From NCBI RefSeq assembly GCF_020181035.1, contig NZ_JAIQYY010000012.1, positions 258,457-322,456 on the forward strand: a stretch of DNA of 64,000 bases, read 5' to 3'. A program made the translations under genes and the position numbers. The notes below the pieces were generated by a model. That model was not told the DNA's origin. It saw only the letters and a list, made by a program, of their open reading frames with translations, and ran no database searches. Each line of letters opens with the position of its first letter. Position 1 is the first letter of the stretch. Source of the stretch: Streptomyces sp. CoH27 (GTDB taxonomy: Bacteria > Actinomycetota > Actinomycetes > Streptomycetales > Streptomycetaceae). Of the stretch, positions 15,999 to 24,123 are shown piece by piece.

Positions 15999-16946
15999 TC
16001 ACACGTCGATCCGGCTCAGGCGCCGGATGAGGACGAAGCCGACGGCGTACATCGCGAACGCGATGATCACGCAGGCCTGGCCGATCGGTGAGCCGGTCAT
16101 GCGATCCAGCGCGCCGTTCCTGACCCCGTTCATCAGGAACAGCGCGCCGACCCCGAGGACCGGGACGGCGTACGACGTCATCGTCACCTGGGAGAGCTGG
16201 GTGCGGATCTCGCGTCGGGTCTCCTTGCGCTCCTCCAGGGTCTCGGTCAGGTTGCGCAGGGCGGACACCACTTGGCCGCCGGCCCGGTTCGACAGGACCA
16301 GGGTCGTGACCAGGACGACCAGCTCGCGGGACGGCAGCCGGCCGGCCAGCTCGCCCAGCGCGTCGTCCAGGGAGTGTCCGATCGCCAACTGGTCGGCCAC
16401 CTTGCCCAGTTCCTCGCCCGCCGGAGCCTCAAGCTCCTCCGCCGCCATGCCTATCGCGGTGCGCAGGGCGAGGCCGGCCTGGGTGGCGTTGGCCAGGATG
16501 CGGGCCAGTTCGGGGAGTTGGTTGATGAAGCGCTCGATGCGTTTCTGGCGCTGCCAGTTGAGGAACTGGACCGCCGCCCCGATGCCGAGCAGACCGGCGA
16601 GGGGGCCGAAGAAGGGGGCGAGGGTGGCCTGGCCAATCAGCCAGAGCGCGGCGACCAACGCGAGCATGCAGACGAAGAACTCGCCCGGGGTGACGTCCAA
16701 CCCGGTTGCGGCGAGGCGCAGTTCGAGCCAATGCCCGAAGCGGGTACGGCGCAGTCGCCGGTCCAGGTCGCGGAAGCGGCGCCTGCGGCTGCCGTACGCC
16801 GGCACCGGGCCGGTGTGGGTGAGGCGGTCCACGAGAGCGGCGCGCTGGGCCCGGCCCGAGGCGTAGGCGTGCAGTCCGGCCACCGCCAGGACGCAGGCCA
16901 GCAGCGTCACACCGGTGGTGAGCTGGACGAGGGTGTGGAGTTCCAT
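15999..16946 (-). CDS. tadB: TadB-type type II/IV secretion F-family membrane protein
   Basis: A 315-residue homologue of TadB: N-terminal helix (LTTGVTLLACVLAVAG), two central helices (LALVAALWLIG, GPLAGLLGIGAAVQF), the F-domain with INQLPELARILANATQAGLAL, and C-terminal helices. It works with TadC and the ATPase CpaF to assemble pili. It is placed between CpaF and TadC with 15- and 16-base gaps, so all are in one operon. Confidence 0.88.
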   Translation of the reverse strand: MELHTLVQLTTGVTLLACVLAVAGLHAYASGRAQRAALVDRLTHTGPVPAYGSRRRRFRDLDRRLRRTRFGHWLELRLAATGLDVTPGEFFVCMLALVAALWLIGQATLAPFFGPLAGLLGIGAAVQFLNWQRQKRIERFINQLPELARILANATQAGLALRTAIGMAAEELEAPAGEELGKVADQLAIGHSLDDALGELAGRLPSRELVVLVTTLVLSNRAGGQVVSALRNLTETLEERKETRREIRTQLSQVTMTSYAVPVLGVGALFLMNGVRNGALDRMTGSPIGQACVIIAFAMYAVGFVLIRRLSRIDV

Positions 16947-16961
16947 GGTCCTTGGTCCTAC

Positions 16962-18299
16962 CTACCTGGCTTCTCGGGTGGCGAGCTGGTCCGCCGTACG
17001 GGCGACGCCGAAGGCCTGCGGGATGGGCTGGCCCGCCATGTAGAGGCGGTCGGCGGTGCGGCGCGGGAGCGGGAAGTACGCGAAGGTGCCGTGGACGCGG
17101 CCGTCGGGGGTCATCGGCCGGGCGTCGAACCGGGCGACGGTCGCCAGCCGGTACGGCTCCCCGCCGTGGCTGTCGAGCAGGGCGATCTCGGTGATGCGGC
17201 GGGCGCCGTCGGCGAACCGGGTGAGCTGGACGAGGACGTCGACGGCGCTGTTGATCTGGTCGTGCAGCGCGACGAAGGGGACCTCCACGTCGGACATGGA
17301 GGCGAGGGTCTGGAGCCGGGTCAGGGCGTCCTCGGCGCTGTTGGCGTGCACGGTCGCGAGCGATCCGTCGTGGCCCGTCGACATCGCCTGGAGCATGTCG
17401 AGGGACTCGCCGCCGCGGACCTCGCCGACCACGATCCGGTCGGGGCGCATGCGCAGCGAGTTGCGGACCAGGTCGCGGATGGTGACCTGCCCCTTGCCCT
17501 CGACGTTCGGCGGCCGGGACTCCAGGCGGACCACGTGGGTCTGCTGGAGCTGGAGTTCGGCGGAGTCCTCGATGGTGATGATGCGTTCGTGGGAGGGGAT
17601 GAGCCCGGAGAGGGCGTTCAGCAGGGTCGTCTTCCCGGTGCCGGTCGCCCCCGAGACGATGATGTTGAACTTCGCCTGCACCAGGCCCGCCAGCAGATAC
17701 ACCATGTGCTCGTCCAGCGAGCCGAAGGAGATCAGCTCCTGGAGGGTGAAGGAGCGCGGGAAGCGGCGGATGGTGAGGATCGGGCCGGACAGCGACAGCG
17801 GCGGGATGATGACGTTGACGCGCTCGCCGGAGGGCAGCCGGGCGTCGACCATCGGGTTCGACTCGTCCACCCGGCGGTTGACCGTCGACACGATCCGCTC
17901 GATGGTCTGCATGAGTTGATCGGCGGAGACGAATCTCAAGGGCAGCTGCTCGACGCGGCCGCCGCGCTCCACGAAGATCGCGTCCGGGCCGTTCACCATG
18001 ATCTCGGTGATCGACGCGTCTTCGAGGAGCGGCTCCAGGATGCCGAGGCCCAGCGCCTCGTCCACCACCCGGCGGATCAGCTGCGAGCGCTCGACCGTCG
18101 ACAGCACCGGGCCCTCACGGCTGATGATGTGCCCGAGCACCCGTTCAAGCCGCGCCCGGCGCTCGGCCGCCGCGAGCGAACTCATCTCCGCGAGGTCGAT
18201 CTCCTCCAGCAGCTTGGCCCGGTAGGAGGCGACCAGATGCCCGTCCTCGCCCCGGCTGCCGTGCTCCTCCGGAGTGCTGATGCGTGCCCGCAGACTCAT
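16962..18299 (-). CDS. cpaF: CpaF/TadA-type secretion ATPase
   Basis: A 445-residue ATPase that powers pilus extrusion. Walker A is GATGTGKTT (residues 217-224 region), followed by the Asp box (IITIEDSAELQL), Walker B (DRIVVGEVRGGE) and the His box (STGHDGSLATVHA). The N-terminal domain (1-180) is standard CpaF. It is cytoplasmic and contacts TadB/TadC. Confidence 0.93.
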   Translation of the reverse strand: MSLRARISTPEEHGSRGEDGHLVASYRAKLLEEIDLAEMSSLAAAERRARLERVLGHIISREGPVLSTVERSQLIRRVVDEALGLGILEPLLEDASITEIMVNGPDAIFVERGGRVEQLPLRFVSADQLMQTIERIVSTVNRRVDESNPMVDARLPSGERVNVIIPPLSLSGPILTIRRFPRSFTLQELISFGSLDEHMVYLLAGLVQAKFNIIVSGATGTGKTTLLNALSGLIPSHERIITIEDSAELQLQQTHVVRLESRPPNVEGKGQVTIRDLVRNSLRMRPDRIVVGEVRGGESLDMLQAMSTGHDGSLATVHANSAEDALTRLQTLASMSDVEVPFVALHDQINSAVDVLVQLTRFADGARRITEIALLDSHGGEPYRLATVARFDARPMTPDGRVHGTFAYFPLPRRTADRLYMAGQPIPQAFGVARTADQLATREAR

Positions 18300-18317
18300 G
18301 GGTTCGCTTCTCCTGGC

Positions 18318-18662
18318 TCAGTGGTCGAGGGGCATGGTGGCGGTCTTGGTGGCGTCGCCGAAGTCCCAGACGATCTTGGGGATGTGGACCGTGGCCGTGA
18401 CGGTCACGGAGTCGCCGCCGTCCCCGGCCGAGCAGCTCACCGTGATCCCGCTGCTGACGGCTCCGGCACACGCCTGCTGGGCGTCCTGCCGCAAGGACGC
18501 GGCCCGCGCCCCCGCCCGAGCCGCCGTACCGGCCTGCTCGGCGGCGTAGGCGACGGCGCCGATCTGGATGCCGGCCAGCCCGACGATCAGCAGGACGGGG
18601 ATGAACCCCAGGTACTCGATGGCGACTTGGCCCTTGTCTCGATGTGTCCGGCGGTACGGCAT
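18318..18662 (-). CDS. TadE-like pseudopilin
   Basis: A 114-residue protein with KGQVAIEYLGFIPVLLIVGLA, a TadE membrane signature with Glu at +5, then an extracytoplasmic domain with two cysteines (QQACAGAV, TVSCSAGD). It lies 1 base after the other TadE gene and 18 bases before CpaF. Confidence 0.82.
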   Translation of the reverse strand: MPYRRTHRDKGQVAIEYLGFIPVLLIVGLAGIQIGAVAYAAEQAGTAARAGARAASLRQDAQQACAGAVSSGITVSCSAGDGGDSVTVTATVHIPKIVWDFGDATKTATMPLDH

Positions 18663-18663
18663 C

Positions 18664-19044
18664 TCAGCGCTTCACCTCCTCGACGGCGCCGGCGTGGCCG
18701 GTCACGGTGGCCGGGAAGTCGATCAGGCCCGGGAAGAGAACAGGGACGTGCAGCTTGACGTCGGCCGTCACATAGCCGCTCCCGCCACAGGACACTTCCG
18801 CGCTCCCCCTCCACGCTGCCGACAGGTGGTTGAGCCCTGCCGCCGAGCAGGCCGCCTGCCGTGCGCCCGGCGCCACCGCCGTACCCGCCCGTACCGCCTC
18901 GTCGGCAGCATTCCCGGCGAGCGTGAAGGTGTACCCCACGAGTACGGCCTGCCACATCAGCACCAGGGTCAGGACGATCAGCGGAGTCATCCCGAGGAAC
19001 TCGATGCTGACCTGCCCCCGGTCCCCTTCCCCTCCTCGTCTCAT
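18664..19044 (-). CDS. TadE-like pseudopilin
   Basis: A 126-residue protein with RGQVSIEFLGMTPLIVLTLVL, the TadE helix, and an extracytoplasmic domain with two cysteines. It precedes a second TadE gene by one base; the pair probably forms a minor-pilin complex with TadG. Confidence 0.82.
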   Translation of the reverse strand: MRRGGEGDRGQVSIEFLGMTPLIVLTLVLMWQAVLVGYTFTLAGNAADEAVRAGTAVAPGARQAACSAAGLNHLSAAWRGSAEVSCGGSGYVTADVKLHVPVLFPGLIDFPATVTGHAGAVEEVKR

Positions 19045-19051
19045 CGCCCGC

Positions 19052-20290
19052 TCACTCCTTCCGCCGCCGGAATCCCACGGTGCCCCGCCCGCCCCCGCGA
19101 TGGGCCCCCTCGGTCGCCGTCCTCACCAGCCCGAGCTCCCCGGCGAGCGCCCACAGGGCCTGCTTCACCGTGCTCCTGCTGTCCAGCTCATGGACCCGCC
19201 CCGCGTCCACGACGGCCTGGAGTTCCTTGAAATGGGCGGGTACGGCGGTGCGGGCGAGGGCCGTACCCGTGATGCGCTGTACGAGCGCGGGCTGGATCTC
19301 CGCGGTGCGGCTGTGCCGGTTGACGACGACCGTCGTCTCCTCGGCCTTGCGGATCTGGAGCCGGTCCCACATCCGTACGGTCCGTTTGGCGGCGCGTACG
19401 GCGATGACGTCGGGGGTGGTGACCAGCAGCGCGGTGTCCGCCATCTCGACGGCCGCCGCGCCCGCGCCGCTCAGCTGGGCGCCGCAGTCCACCACGACGA
19501 CCTCGTAGCGGGAGCGCAGGGCGCTGACGATCTGGCGGGCGGCGCGGTCGCTGACCTCCTCGCCGCGTTCGCCCTCGGCGGGGGCGAGGAGCAGGGCGAT
19601 ACCGGTGTCGTGGCGGAAGACGGCGTCGGCGAGGACGCGGGGCGAGATGTCGGTGATGGCGGCGAGGTCGGCCACGGACCGGCGGAACTGGATGTCCAGG
19701 TAGGAGGCGATGTCACCGGTCTGGAGGTCGAGGTCGACCAGCGCGGTGGGCCGGCCGGAGGCCTGCGCGGCGAGGGCCAGCTGGATCGCGGCCAGCGTCG
19801 CGCCCGTTCCGCCCTTGGCGCCGCTGACCGTGACGACCGTACCGCCGACCCCGCCGAGGACGTCCGAGGCCGCGTGACCGAGATGGCGCCGTACGCCGGT
19901 CGACCACTGGGCGACGGCCTGGACGCGGCTGGCGAGTTCCTCGTACGACAGCGGGAGCGCGACCAGGCCGCGGGCGCCGGAGTCCATGGCGGCGGAGAAG
20001 AGGCCGGGGCTCGCGTCGGTGGTGACGAGGATGACGCCGACGGCGGGGAAGCGGAGGGCGACCTCGCGGATCAGCTCCAGGGCGGGGACGGGCCCGATCC
20101 GCTCATGGACGACGACCACCTCGGGCAGCTCGTCGACGGACTCGGCGGCAAGGCGGGCGAGGGTGTCGACGAGCTGGGTGGAGTCACCGACCGGCGGCTG
20201 CGGCTCGGCGTCGGGGAGCTGGCTGAGGAGGGTGACGAGGGAGCGGACGGCGTCCGGGTCCGCGCCGGCCGGAAGGATCCTGGTGGGCAT
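19052..20290 (-). CDS. cpaE: CpaE/TadZ-type pilus localisation ATPase
   Basis: A 412-residue protein. Residues 1-135 resemble a receiver-like domain (ELPEVVVVHERIGPVPALELI), and residues from about 145 are a MinD/ParA-type ATPase with the deviant Walker A GAKGGTGATLAAIQ and TALVDLDLQTGD. TadZ proteins place the pilus apparatus at the pole. The deviant motif lacks the last Lys-Thr, which is typical of this subgroup (GGTGAT). Confidence 0.87.
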   Translation of the reverse strand: MPTRILPAGADPDAVRSLVTLLSQLPDAEPQPPVGDSTQLVDTLARLAAESVDELPEVVVVHERIGPVPALELIREVALRFPAVGVILVTTDASPGLFSAAMDSGARGLVALPLSYEELASRVQAVAQWSTGVRRHLGHAASDVLGGVGGTVVTVSGAKGGTGATLAAIQLALAAQASGRPTALVDLDLQTGDIASYLDIQFRRSVADLAAITDISPRVLADAVFRHDTGIALLLAPAEGERGEEVSDRAARQIVSALRSRYEVVVVDCGAQLSGAGAAAVEMADTALLVTTPDVIAVRAAKRTVRMWDRLQIRKAEETTVVVNRHSRTAEIQPALVQRITGTALARTAVPAHFKELQAVVDAGRVHELDSRSTVKQALWALAGELGLVRTATEGAHRGGGRGTVGFRRRKE

Positions 20291-20302
20291 GCGGGCCGCC
20301 TC

Positions 20303-21019
20303 TCACTTGTCCGTCGCGAGTTCGTAGGTGCGGTCCTTGTCCGGGACGCTGGTCTCGCTGCCGGGGGCGACCAGTGCGAGCCGGACGCGCTGGGCGAAGG
20401 ACTCGGCGTAGGTGATGCGCTGGGCGTCGAGGGTGGACAGCGCGAAGGTGATGGGGACGGCCTCGCTGGGCTGCTGGCTCTGGTTCTGGCCCTTGCCGGT
20501 GTCGGGGTCGAGGGCGGTGATGCGGCCGACGTCGAGGACGCGGGCGTTGGTCACGATGATCTTCGACTGGTCGGGATCGCCGTTGTTCTTCCCGGAGAAG
20601 GTGGCATACACATTCACCCGCGCCCCCGGAGTGATCTTGCCGGCGACCCCGGTGGCCGCGTCGATCATGATGGCGACCTCCTGCTGTCCGGGCTGGAGGG
20701 CGGGCTGGTCGACGATCATGTCGGTCTGGAGCAGGGACCCGGCGCGCAGGGTGGTGACGGCGATCTTGCCTTGGATCTGCCGCAGATCGGTGACGGCGTT
20801 GTCGGAGAGCCACCGCTTCGGCATCTCGATCTTCTCGAACTGGCTGGTGTCCAGGGCGGTGTACGGCTTCACGTCGGACCGGACCCGGTAGGCGCTGACT
20901 TCGGGCCCGACCTTGGAATTGGCGTTGTGGACGACGGAGAGCACGCCGGCGAACGCGCCGAGAGCGCACAGGACCGACAGGATCAGCAGTATCACGCCGC
21001 GGCGCTGACGGGAGTTCAT
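20303..21019 (-). CDS. cpaB: CpaB/RcpC-like pilus assembly protein
   Basis: A 238-residue protein: N-terminal membrane helix (RRGVILLILSVLCALGAFAGV), a SAF domain (residues about 50-110) and a CpaB C-terminus (ITPGARVNVYATFSGKN). ATG 21019 is preferred to a much longer upstream frame without homology. In Gram-negatives CpaB works with a secretin; here there is no secretin, so it probably acts at the membrane or wall. First gene of the tad operon. Confidence 0.85.
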   Translation of the reverse strand: MNSRQRRGVILLILSVLCALGAFAGVLSVVHNANSKVGPEVSAYRVRSDVKPYTALDTSQFEKIEMPKRWLSDNAVTDLRQIQGKIAVTTLRAGSLLQTDMIVDQPALQPGQQEVAIMIDAATGVAGKITPGARVNVYATFSGKNNGDPDQSKIIVTNARVLDVGRITALDPDTGKGQNQSQQPSEAVPITFALSTLDAQRITYAESFAQRVRLALVAPGSETSVPDKDRTYELATDK

Positions 21020-21077
21020 GAGCCGTACAACCTCATTGGGGGAATCGGTCGGGCGGGACGGTGACTTACGGATCTGG

Positions 21078-21938
21078 TCAGGCGGGCGTGCCCTGTTCCA
21101 GGGCGCGGGGGGCGGCGGGTTCGTGGACGGGCGGGGTGGCGGAGCAGAAGACGCAGCGGTCGCCGATGACGTCCAGGCCGCACCAGTGACAGCCGGTCTG
21201 CCGTACGGAGGTGACCAGTTGATACAGAACGGACAGATCGGCGAGGTATCCGCAGAACTCGACCATGCGGCCGGTGCCCCACCACACCGGGGACTCGGCG
21301 GGCAGCGGGACCTCGCGCAGCCCGTGCACGCTCCACTGCCCGCCGAGCCCCCCGACCCAGTCGCTCTGCAACTGCCCCTTCGCGACGAGCATCCATGTGT
21401 TGAACTCGGGCCCCTTGAGCGTCGCACCGGGCACGATCTTGACGAGCTGCGGCTCCGGATGGGCGAGCACGGCGAACTGACTGCCGGGCATCCACGACCT
21501 GGCGTGCACCTTGAGCCCGACCGGCACCCGGTCCAGCTTGGCGACGGAGCCGAGGACGGCCCCGGCGTGCAGATAGTGGGTGAGCAGCCGCCCGGCGGAG
21601 GCGAGCACTCCCGGGCTCAGATCGCAGGAGGCGAGCTGGCGCAGCTGCCGGGCGAGGACGGCGACGCCGAGGGGCGGGAGGTCGGGCCGGAAGAGGGCGA
21701 CGCGATCGCTTTCGAGCAGCGAGCGAAGGGTGTACAGCCGTCGTACGACACTTTCCGGGGTGGCGCTGGAGCAGACGACGACGAGATACCCGTACTGCTC
21801 GATCAGGGTGTGCAGTTCGGTGAGCGCGTGGTCCAGCGGTCGCTGGTCGAGGCCGCTCAGCACGACGGCGGGCATGGTCCGTTCGTCCTGGGCCGGCAGC
21901 GCCATGTCGGCACTGGTCACGGCGATGGCAGTTGGCAC
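21078..21938 (-). CDS. conserved protein with C-terminal zinc ribbon, beside tad locus
   Basis: About 286 residues from the GTG preceded by GGGGAG (an upstream GTG at 21959 is also possible). I do not recognise the N-terminal part (about 1-240), which looks like a globular alpha/beta domain with LTELHTLIEQYGYLVVVCS. The C-terminus carries two CxxC pairs (GCHWCGL and RCVFCSAT), a zinc-ribbon. It is co-directional with the tad operon and separated from CpaB by about 60 bases, so it may be its first gene. Function unknown. Confidence 0.65.
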   Translation of the reverse strand: MPTAIAVTSADMALPAQDERTMPAVVLSGLDQRPLDHALTELHTLIEQYGYLVVVCSSATPESVVRRLYTLRSLLESDRVALFRPDLPPLGVAVLARQLRQLASCDLSPGVLASAGRLLTHYLHAGAVLGSVAKLDRVPVGLKVHARSWMPGSQFAVLAHPEPQLVKIVPGATLKGPEFNTWMLVAKGQLQSDWVGGLGGQWSVHGLREVPLPAESPVWWGTGRMVEFCGYLADLSVLYQLVTSVRQTGCHWCGLDVIGDRCVFCSATPPVHEPAAPRALEQGTPA

Positions 21939-22147
21939 GCGCAGCTCCCCGCTCTTCACACCCGCCGGCCGTCCGGGGTAACTCCCGTACGCCGGGACGA
22001 CTTCACTGCGTGACTACCTGAGCACTGTATCCACGGCCGTATGACCGGAGAACAGCGTTTGTGAAGCTCGCGTGGAACTCTCTGAGCACCAGTACGGCGC
22101 AAGTCCCGCCAAAACCGGACAGGTTGAGCACCGGCGCAGAGACGAGT
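21939..22147. other. intergenic region between zinc-ribbon gene and chitinase
   Basis: About 210 bases with no gene I can support. It must hold the promoter of the minus-strand zinc-ribbon/tad operon and the upstream part of the chitinase promoter. Confidence 0.5.
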
Positions 22148-22185
22148 TTGGTCTGGACCTCTTGACACCCCAATTGGTCTGGACC
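22148..22185 (+). promoter_or_regulatory. chitinase promoter with two 12-bp direct repeats and -35 box
   Basis: TTGGTCTGGACC occurs at 22148-22159 and again at 22174-22185, with TTGACA (22162-22167) between them. Paired 12-bp repeats around the promoter are the known hallmark of chitin-induced Streptomyces chitinase genes, and the second copy, extended as TTGGTCTGGACCAA, resembles the DasR site (consensus with TGGTCTAGACCA). A -10 box is not clear. Confidence 0.8.
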
Positions 22186-22225
22186 AACTTGTACGCACAC
22201 TCGAACTCCCCACTCGGAGGCCCCC

Positions 22226-23953
22226 GTGGACCGCGCCCCAGGCACAGGCATACCCAGATCCGGCAGACGACGCTTCACTCTCTGGTCGGCCGCCACGGCC
22301 CTGGCCCTCTCGGTCACCGGCCTCGCCGCCGCGAGCCCCGCGTCGGCGGCCGACGTGAACAACGTCAAGAACGCGGGCTTCGAGTCGGGCCTGAGCAACT
22401 GGACGTGTACGGCGAACAGCGGCGTGACCGTCTCCTCCCCGGTGCACAGCGGCACATCGGCGCTGAAGGCGACCCCGGCCGGCCAGGACGACGCCCAGTG
22501 CACCCAGACGGTCGCGGTCCAGCCCAACTCGACGTACATCCTGAGCGCGTGGGTCCAGGGCGGCTACTCCTACCTGGGCGTGACCGGCACGGGCACGACG
22601 GACGTCTCGACCTGGACCCCCGACACCACGGCCTGGAAGCAACTGTCGACGACCTTCACCACCGGCGCGTCAACGACGTCGGTCACGGTGTACACGCACG
22701 GGTGGTACGGCCAGGCGGCGTACTACGCCGACGACGTCTCGGTCTACGGCCCCGACGGCGGCGGAGGCGGCGACCCCGGCCCGACGGTCCCTTCCGCCCC
22801 GACGAGTCTGACGGTCTCGGGCACGACCTCCTCCTCGGCGTCCCTGTCCTGGTCCCCGGTCTCGGGCGCGACGGGCTACAACGTCTACCAGAACGGCACG
22901 AAGGCCACGGCGGTGACGGGAACGTCGGCGACGCTGACGGGGCTGACCGCCGCCACGTCGTACAGCTTCCAGGTGACGGCGACGAACGCGGCCGGCGAGT
23001 CGGCGAAGTCGGCGGCGGTGACCGCGACGACGCCCTCCGGAACGGGCGGTGGCAGCGGTGGTGCCGGGGTGCCGAAGCACGCGGTGACGGGCTACTGGCA
23101 GAACTTCAACAACGGCGCGACGGTCCAGAAACTGTCGGACGTCCCGTCGTCGTACGACATCATCGCGGTGGCTTTCGCGGACGCGACCTCGACGCCGGGC
23201 GCGGTGACCTTCAACCTGGACTCGGCGGGCCTCGGCGGCTACACGGTCGACCAGTTCAAGGCGGACATCAAGGCGAAGCAGGCGGCCGGCAAGAAGGTCG
23301 TCGTCTCGATCGGCGGCCAGAACGGCACGGTGTCGATCAGCGACTCCGCCTCGGCGACGAACTTCGCGAACTCGGTGTACTCCCTGATGCAGACGTACGG
23401 CTTCGACGGCGTGGACATCGACCTGGAGAACGGCCTCAACGCGACGTACATGACACAGGCGCTCCGAGCCCTTTCCGCCAAGGCCGGCTCGTCGCTCATC
23501 CTCACGATGGCCCCGCAGACGATCGACATGCAGTCGACGTCGAACTCGTACTTCCAGACGGCCCTGAACGTGAAGGACATCCTCACAGTCGTCAACATGC
23601 AGTACTACAACAGCGGTTCCATGCTGGGCTGCGACGGCAAGGTCTACAGCCAGGGCTCGGTCGACTTCCTGACCGCCCTCGCCTGCATCCAGCTCCAGGG
23701 CGGCCTCTCCCCCTCCCAGGTGGGCCTGGGCCTCCCCGCCTCGACCAGCGCGGCCGGCAGCGGCTACGTCTCCCCGACGGTGGTGAACAACGCCCTGGAC
23801 TGCCTGACGGCCGGCACGAACTGCGGCACCTTCAAGCCGTCGAAGACGTATCCCGACCTCCGGGGCGCGATGACGTGGTCGACGAACTGGGACGCGGCCT
23901 CGGGGAACGCCTGGTCCAGCTCGGTGGGGGCGCATGTGCATGCGTTGCCCTAG
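22226..23953 (+). CDS. secreted GH18 chitinase with carbohydrate-binding and FN3 domains
   Basis: A 575-residue chitinase that hydrolyses chitin outside the cell. Residues 1-41 are a signal peptide ending ASPASA. Residues 45-175 are a beta-sandwich carbohydrate-binding domain (NAGFESGLSNWTC), 188-270 a fibronectin type III domain, and 284-575 the GH18 barrel with DGVDIDLE at 394-401 (acid Glu401), SIGGQNG upstream, and the usual MQYYN. The GTG start has GGAGG 6-7 bases before it. Regulation by the paired repeats is expected to respond to chitin and N-acetylglucosamine. Confidence 0.95.
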   Translation: MDRAPGTGIPRSGRRRFTLWSAATALALSVTGLAAASPASAADVNNVKNAGFESGLSNWTCTANSGVTVSSPVHSGTSALKATPAGQDDAQCTQTVAVQPNSTYILSAWVQGGYSYLGVTGTGTTDVSTWTPDTTAWKQLSTTFTTGASTTSVTVYTHGWYGQAAYYADDVSVYGPDGGGGGDPGPTVPSAPTSLTVSGTTSSSASLSWSPVSGATGYNVYQNGTKATAVTGTSATLTGLTAATSYSFQVTATNAAGESAKSAAVTATTPSGTGGGSGGAGVPKHAVTGYWQNFNNGATVQKLSDVPSSYDIIAVAFADATSTPGAVTFNLDSAGLGGYTVDQFKADIKAKQAAGKKVVVSIGGQNGTVSISDSASATNFANSVYSLMQTYGFDGVDIDLENGLNATYMTQALRALSAKAGSSLILTMAPQTIDMQSTSNSYFQTALNVKDILTVVNMQYYNSGSMLGCDGKVYSQGSVDFLTALACIQLQGGLSPSQVGLGLPASTSAAGSGYVSPTVVNNALDCLTAGTNCGTFKPSKTYPDLRGAMTWSTNWDAASGNAWSSSVGAHVHALP

Positions 23954-23970
23954 CCGGTCGGGTTCTTGAT

Positions 23971-24008
23971 GTGCGACGCCCGGGCCTGCGGAGGTCCGGG
24001 CGTCGCAC
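23971..24008. terminator. hairpin between convergent chitinase and monooxygenase genes
   Basis: GTGCGACGCCCGG and CCGGGCGTCGCAC form a perfect 13-bp stem with a 12-base loop, starting 17 bases after the chitinase stop. No U tract follows, which is common in Streptomyces. It may serve both convergent genes. Confidence 0.75.
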
Positions 24009-24123
24009 CGTTACGTACGGCTGAAGCCTCTCCTGGGATCAGCTCCCTTGAGTCTCATCCGTCCCCTTGGCCTGGCACAACCGGTGATGAGACCTCCCGA
24101 AGGCCGGCTTCCTGGACGTCGGC

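Noticed and set aside
16962..18299. Secretion ATPase considered as an EccC-type motor for the T7SS genes.
   Set aside because: It is a CpaF/PilT-type enzyme (His box, Asp box), not a FtsK/SpoIIIE-type EccC.
16272..18758. An 828-codon open frame on the plus strand, opposite TadB, CpaF and TadE.
   Set aside because: It lies antisense to well-supported genes, has no recognisable domain and is the expected by-product of third-position GC bias.
19052..20290. ParA-type ATPase considered as a plasmid or chromosome partition protein.
   Set aside because: It has a receiver-like N-terminus, no ParB gene is near, and it is inside the tad operon.
22670..23941. Minus-strand open frame opposite the chitinase.
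   Set aside because: Arg-rich, no domain, antisense to a full GH18 gene.
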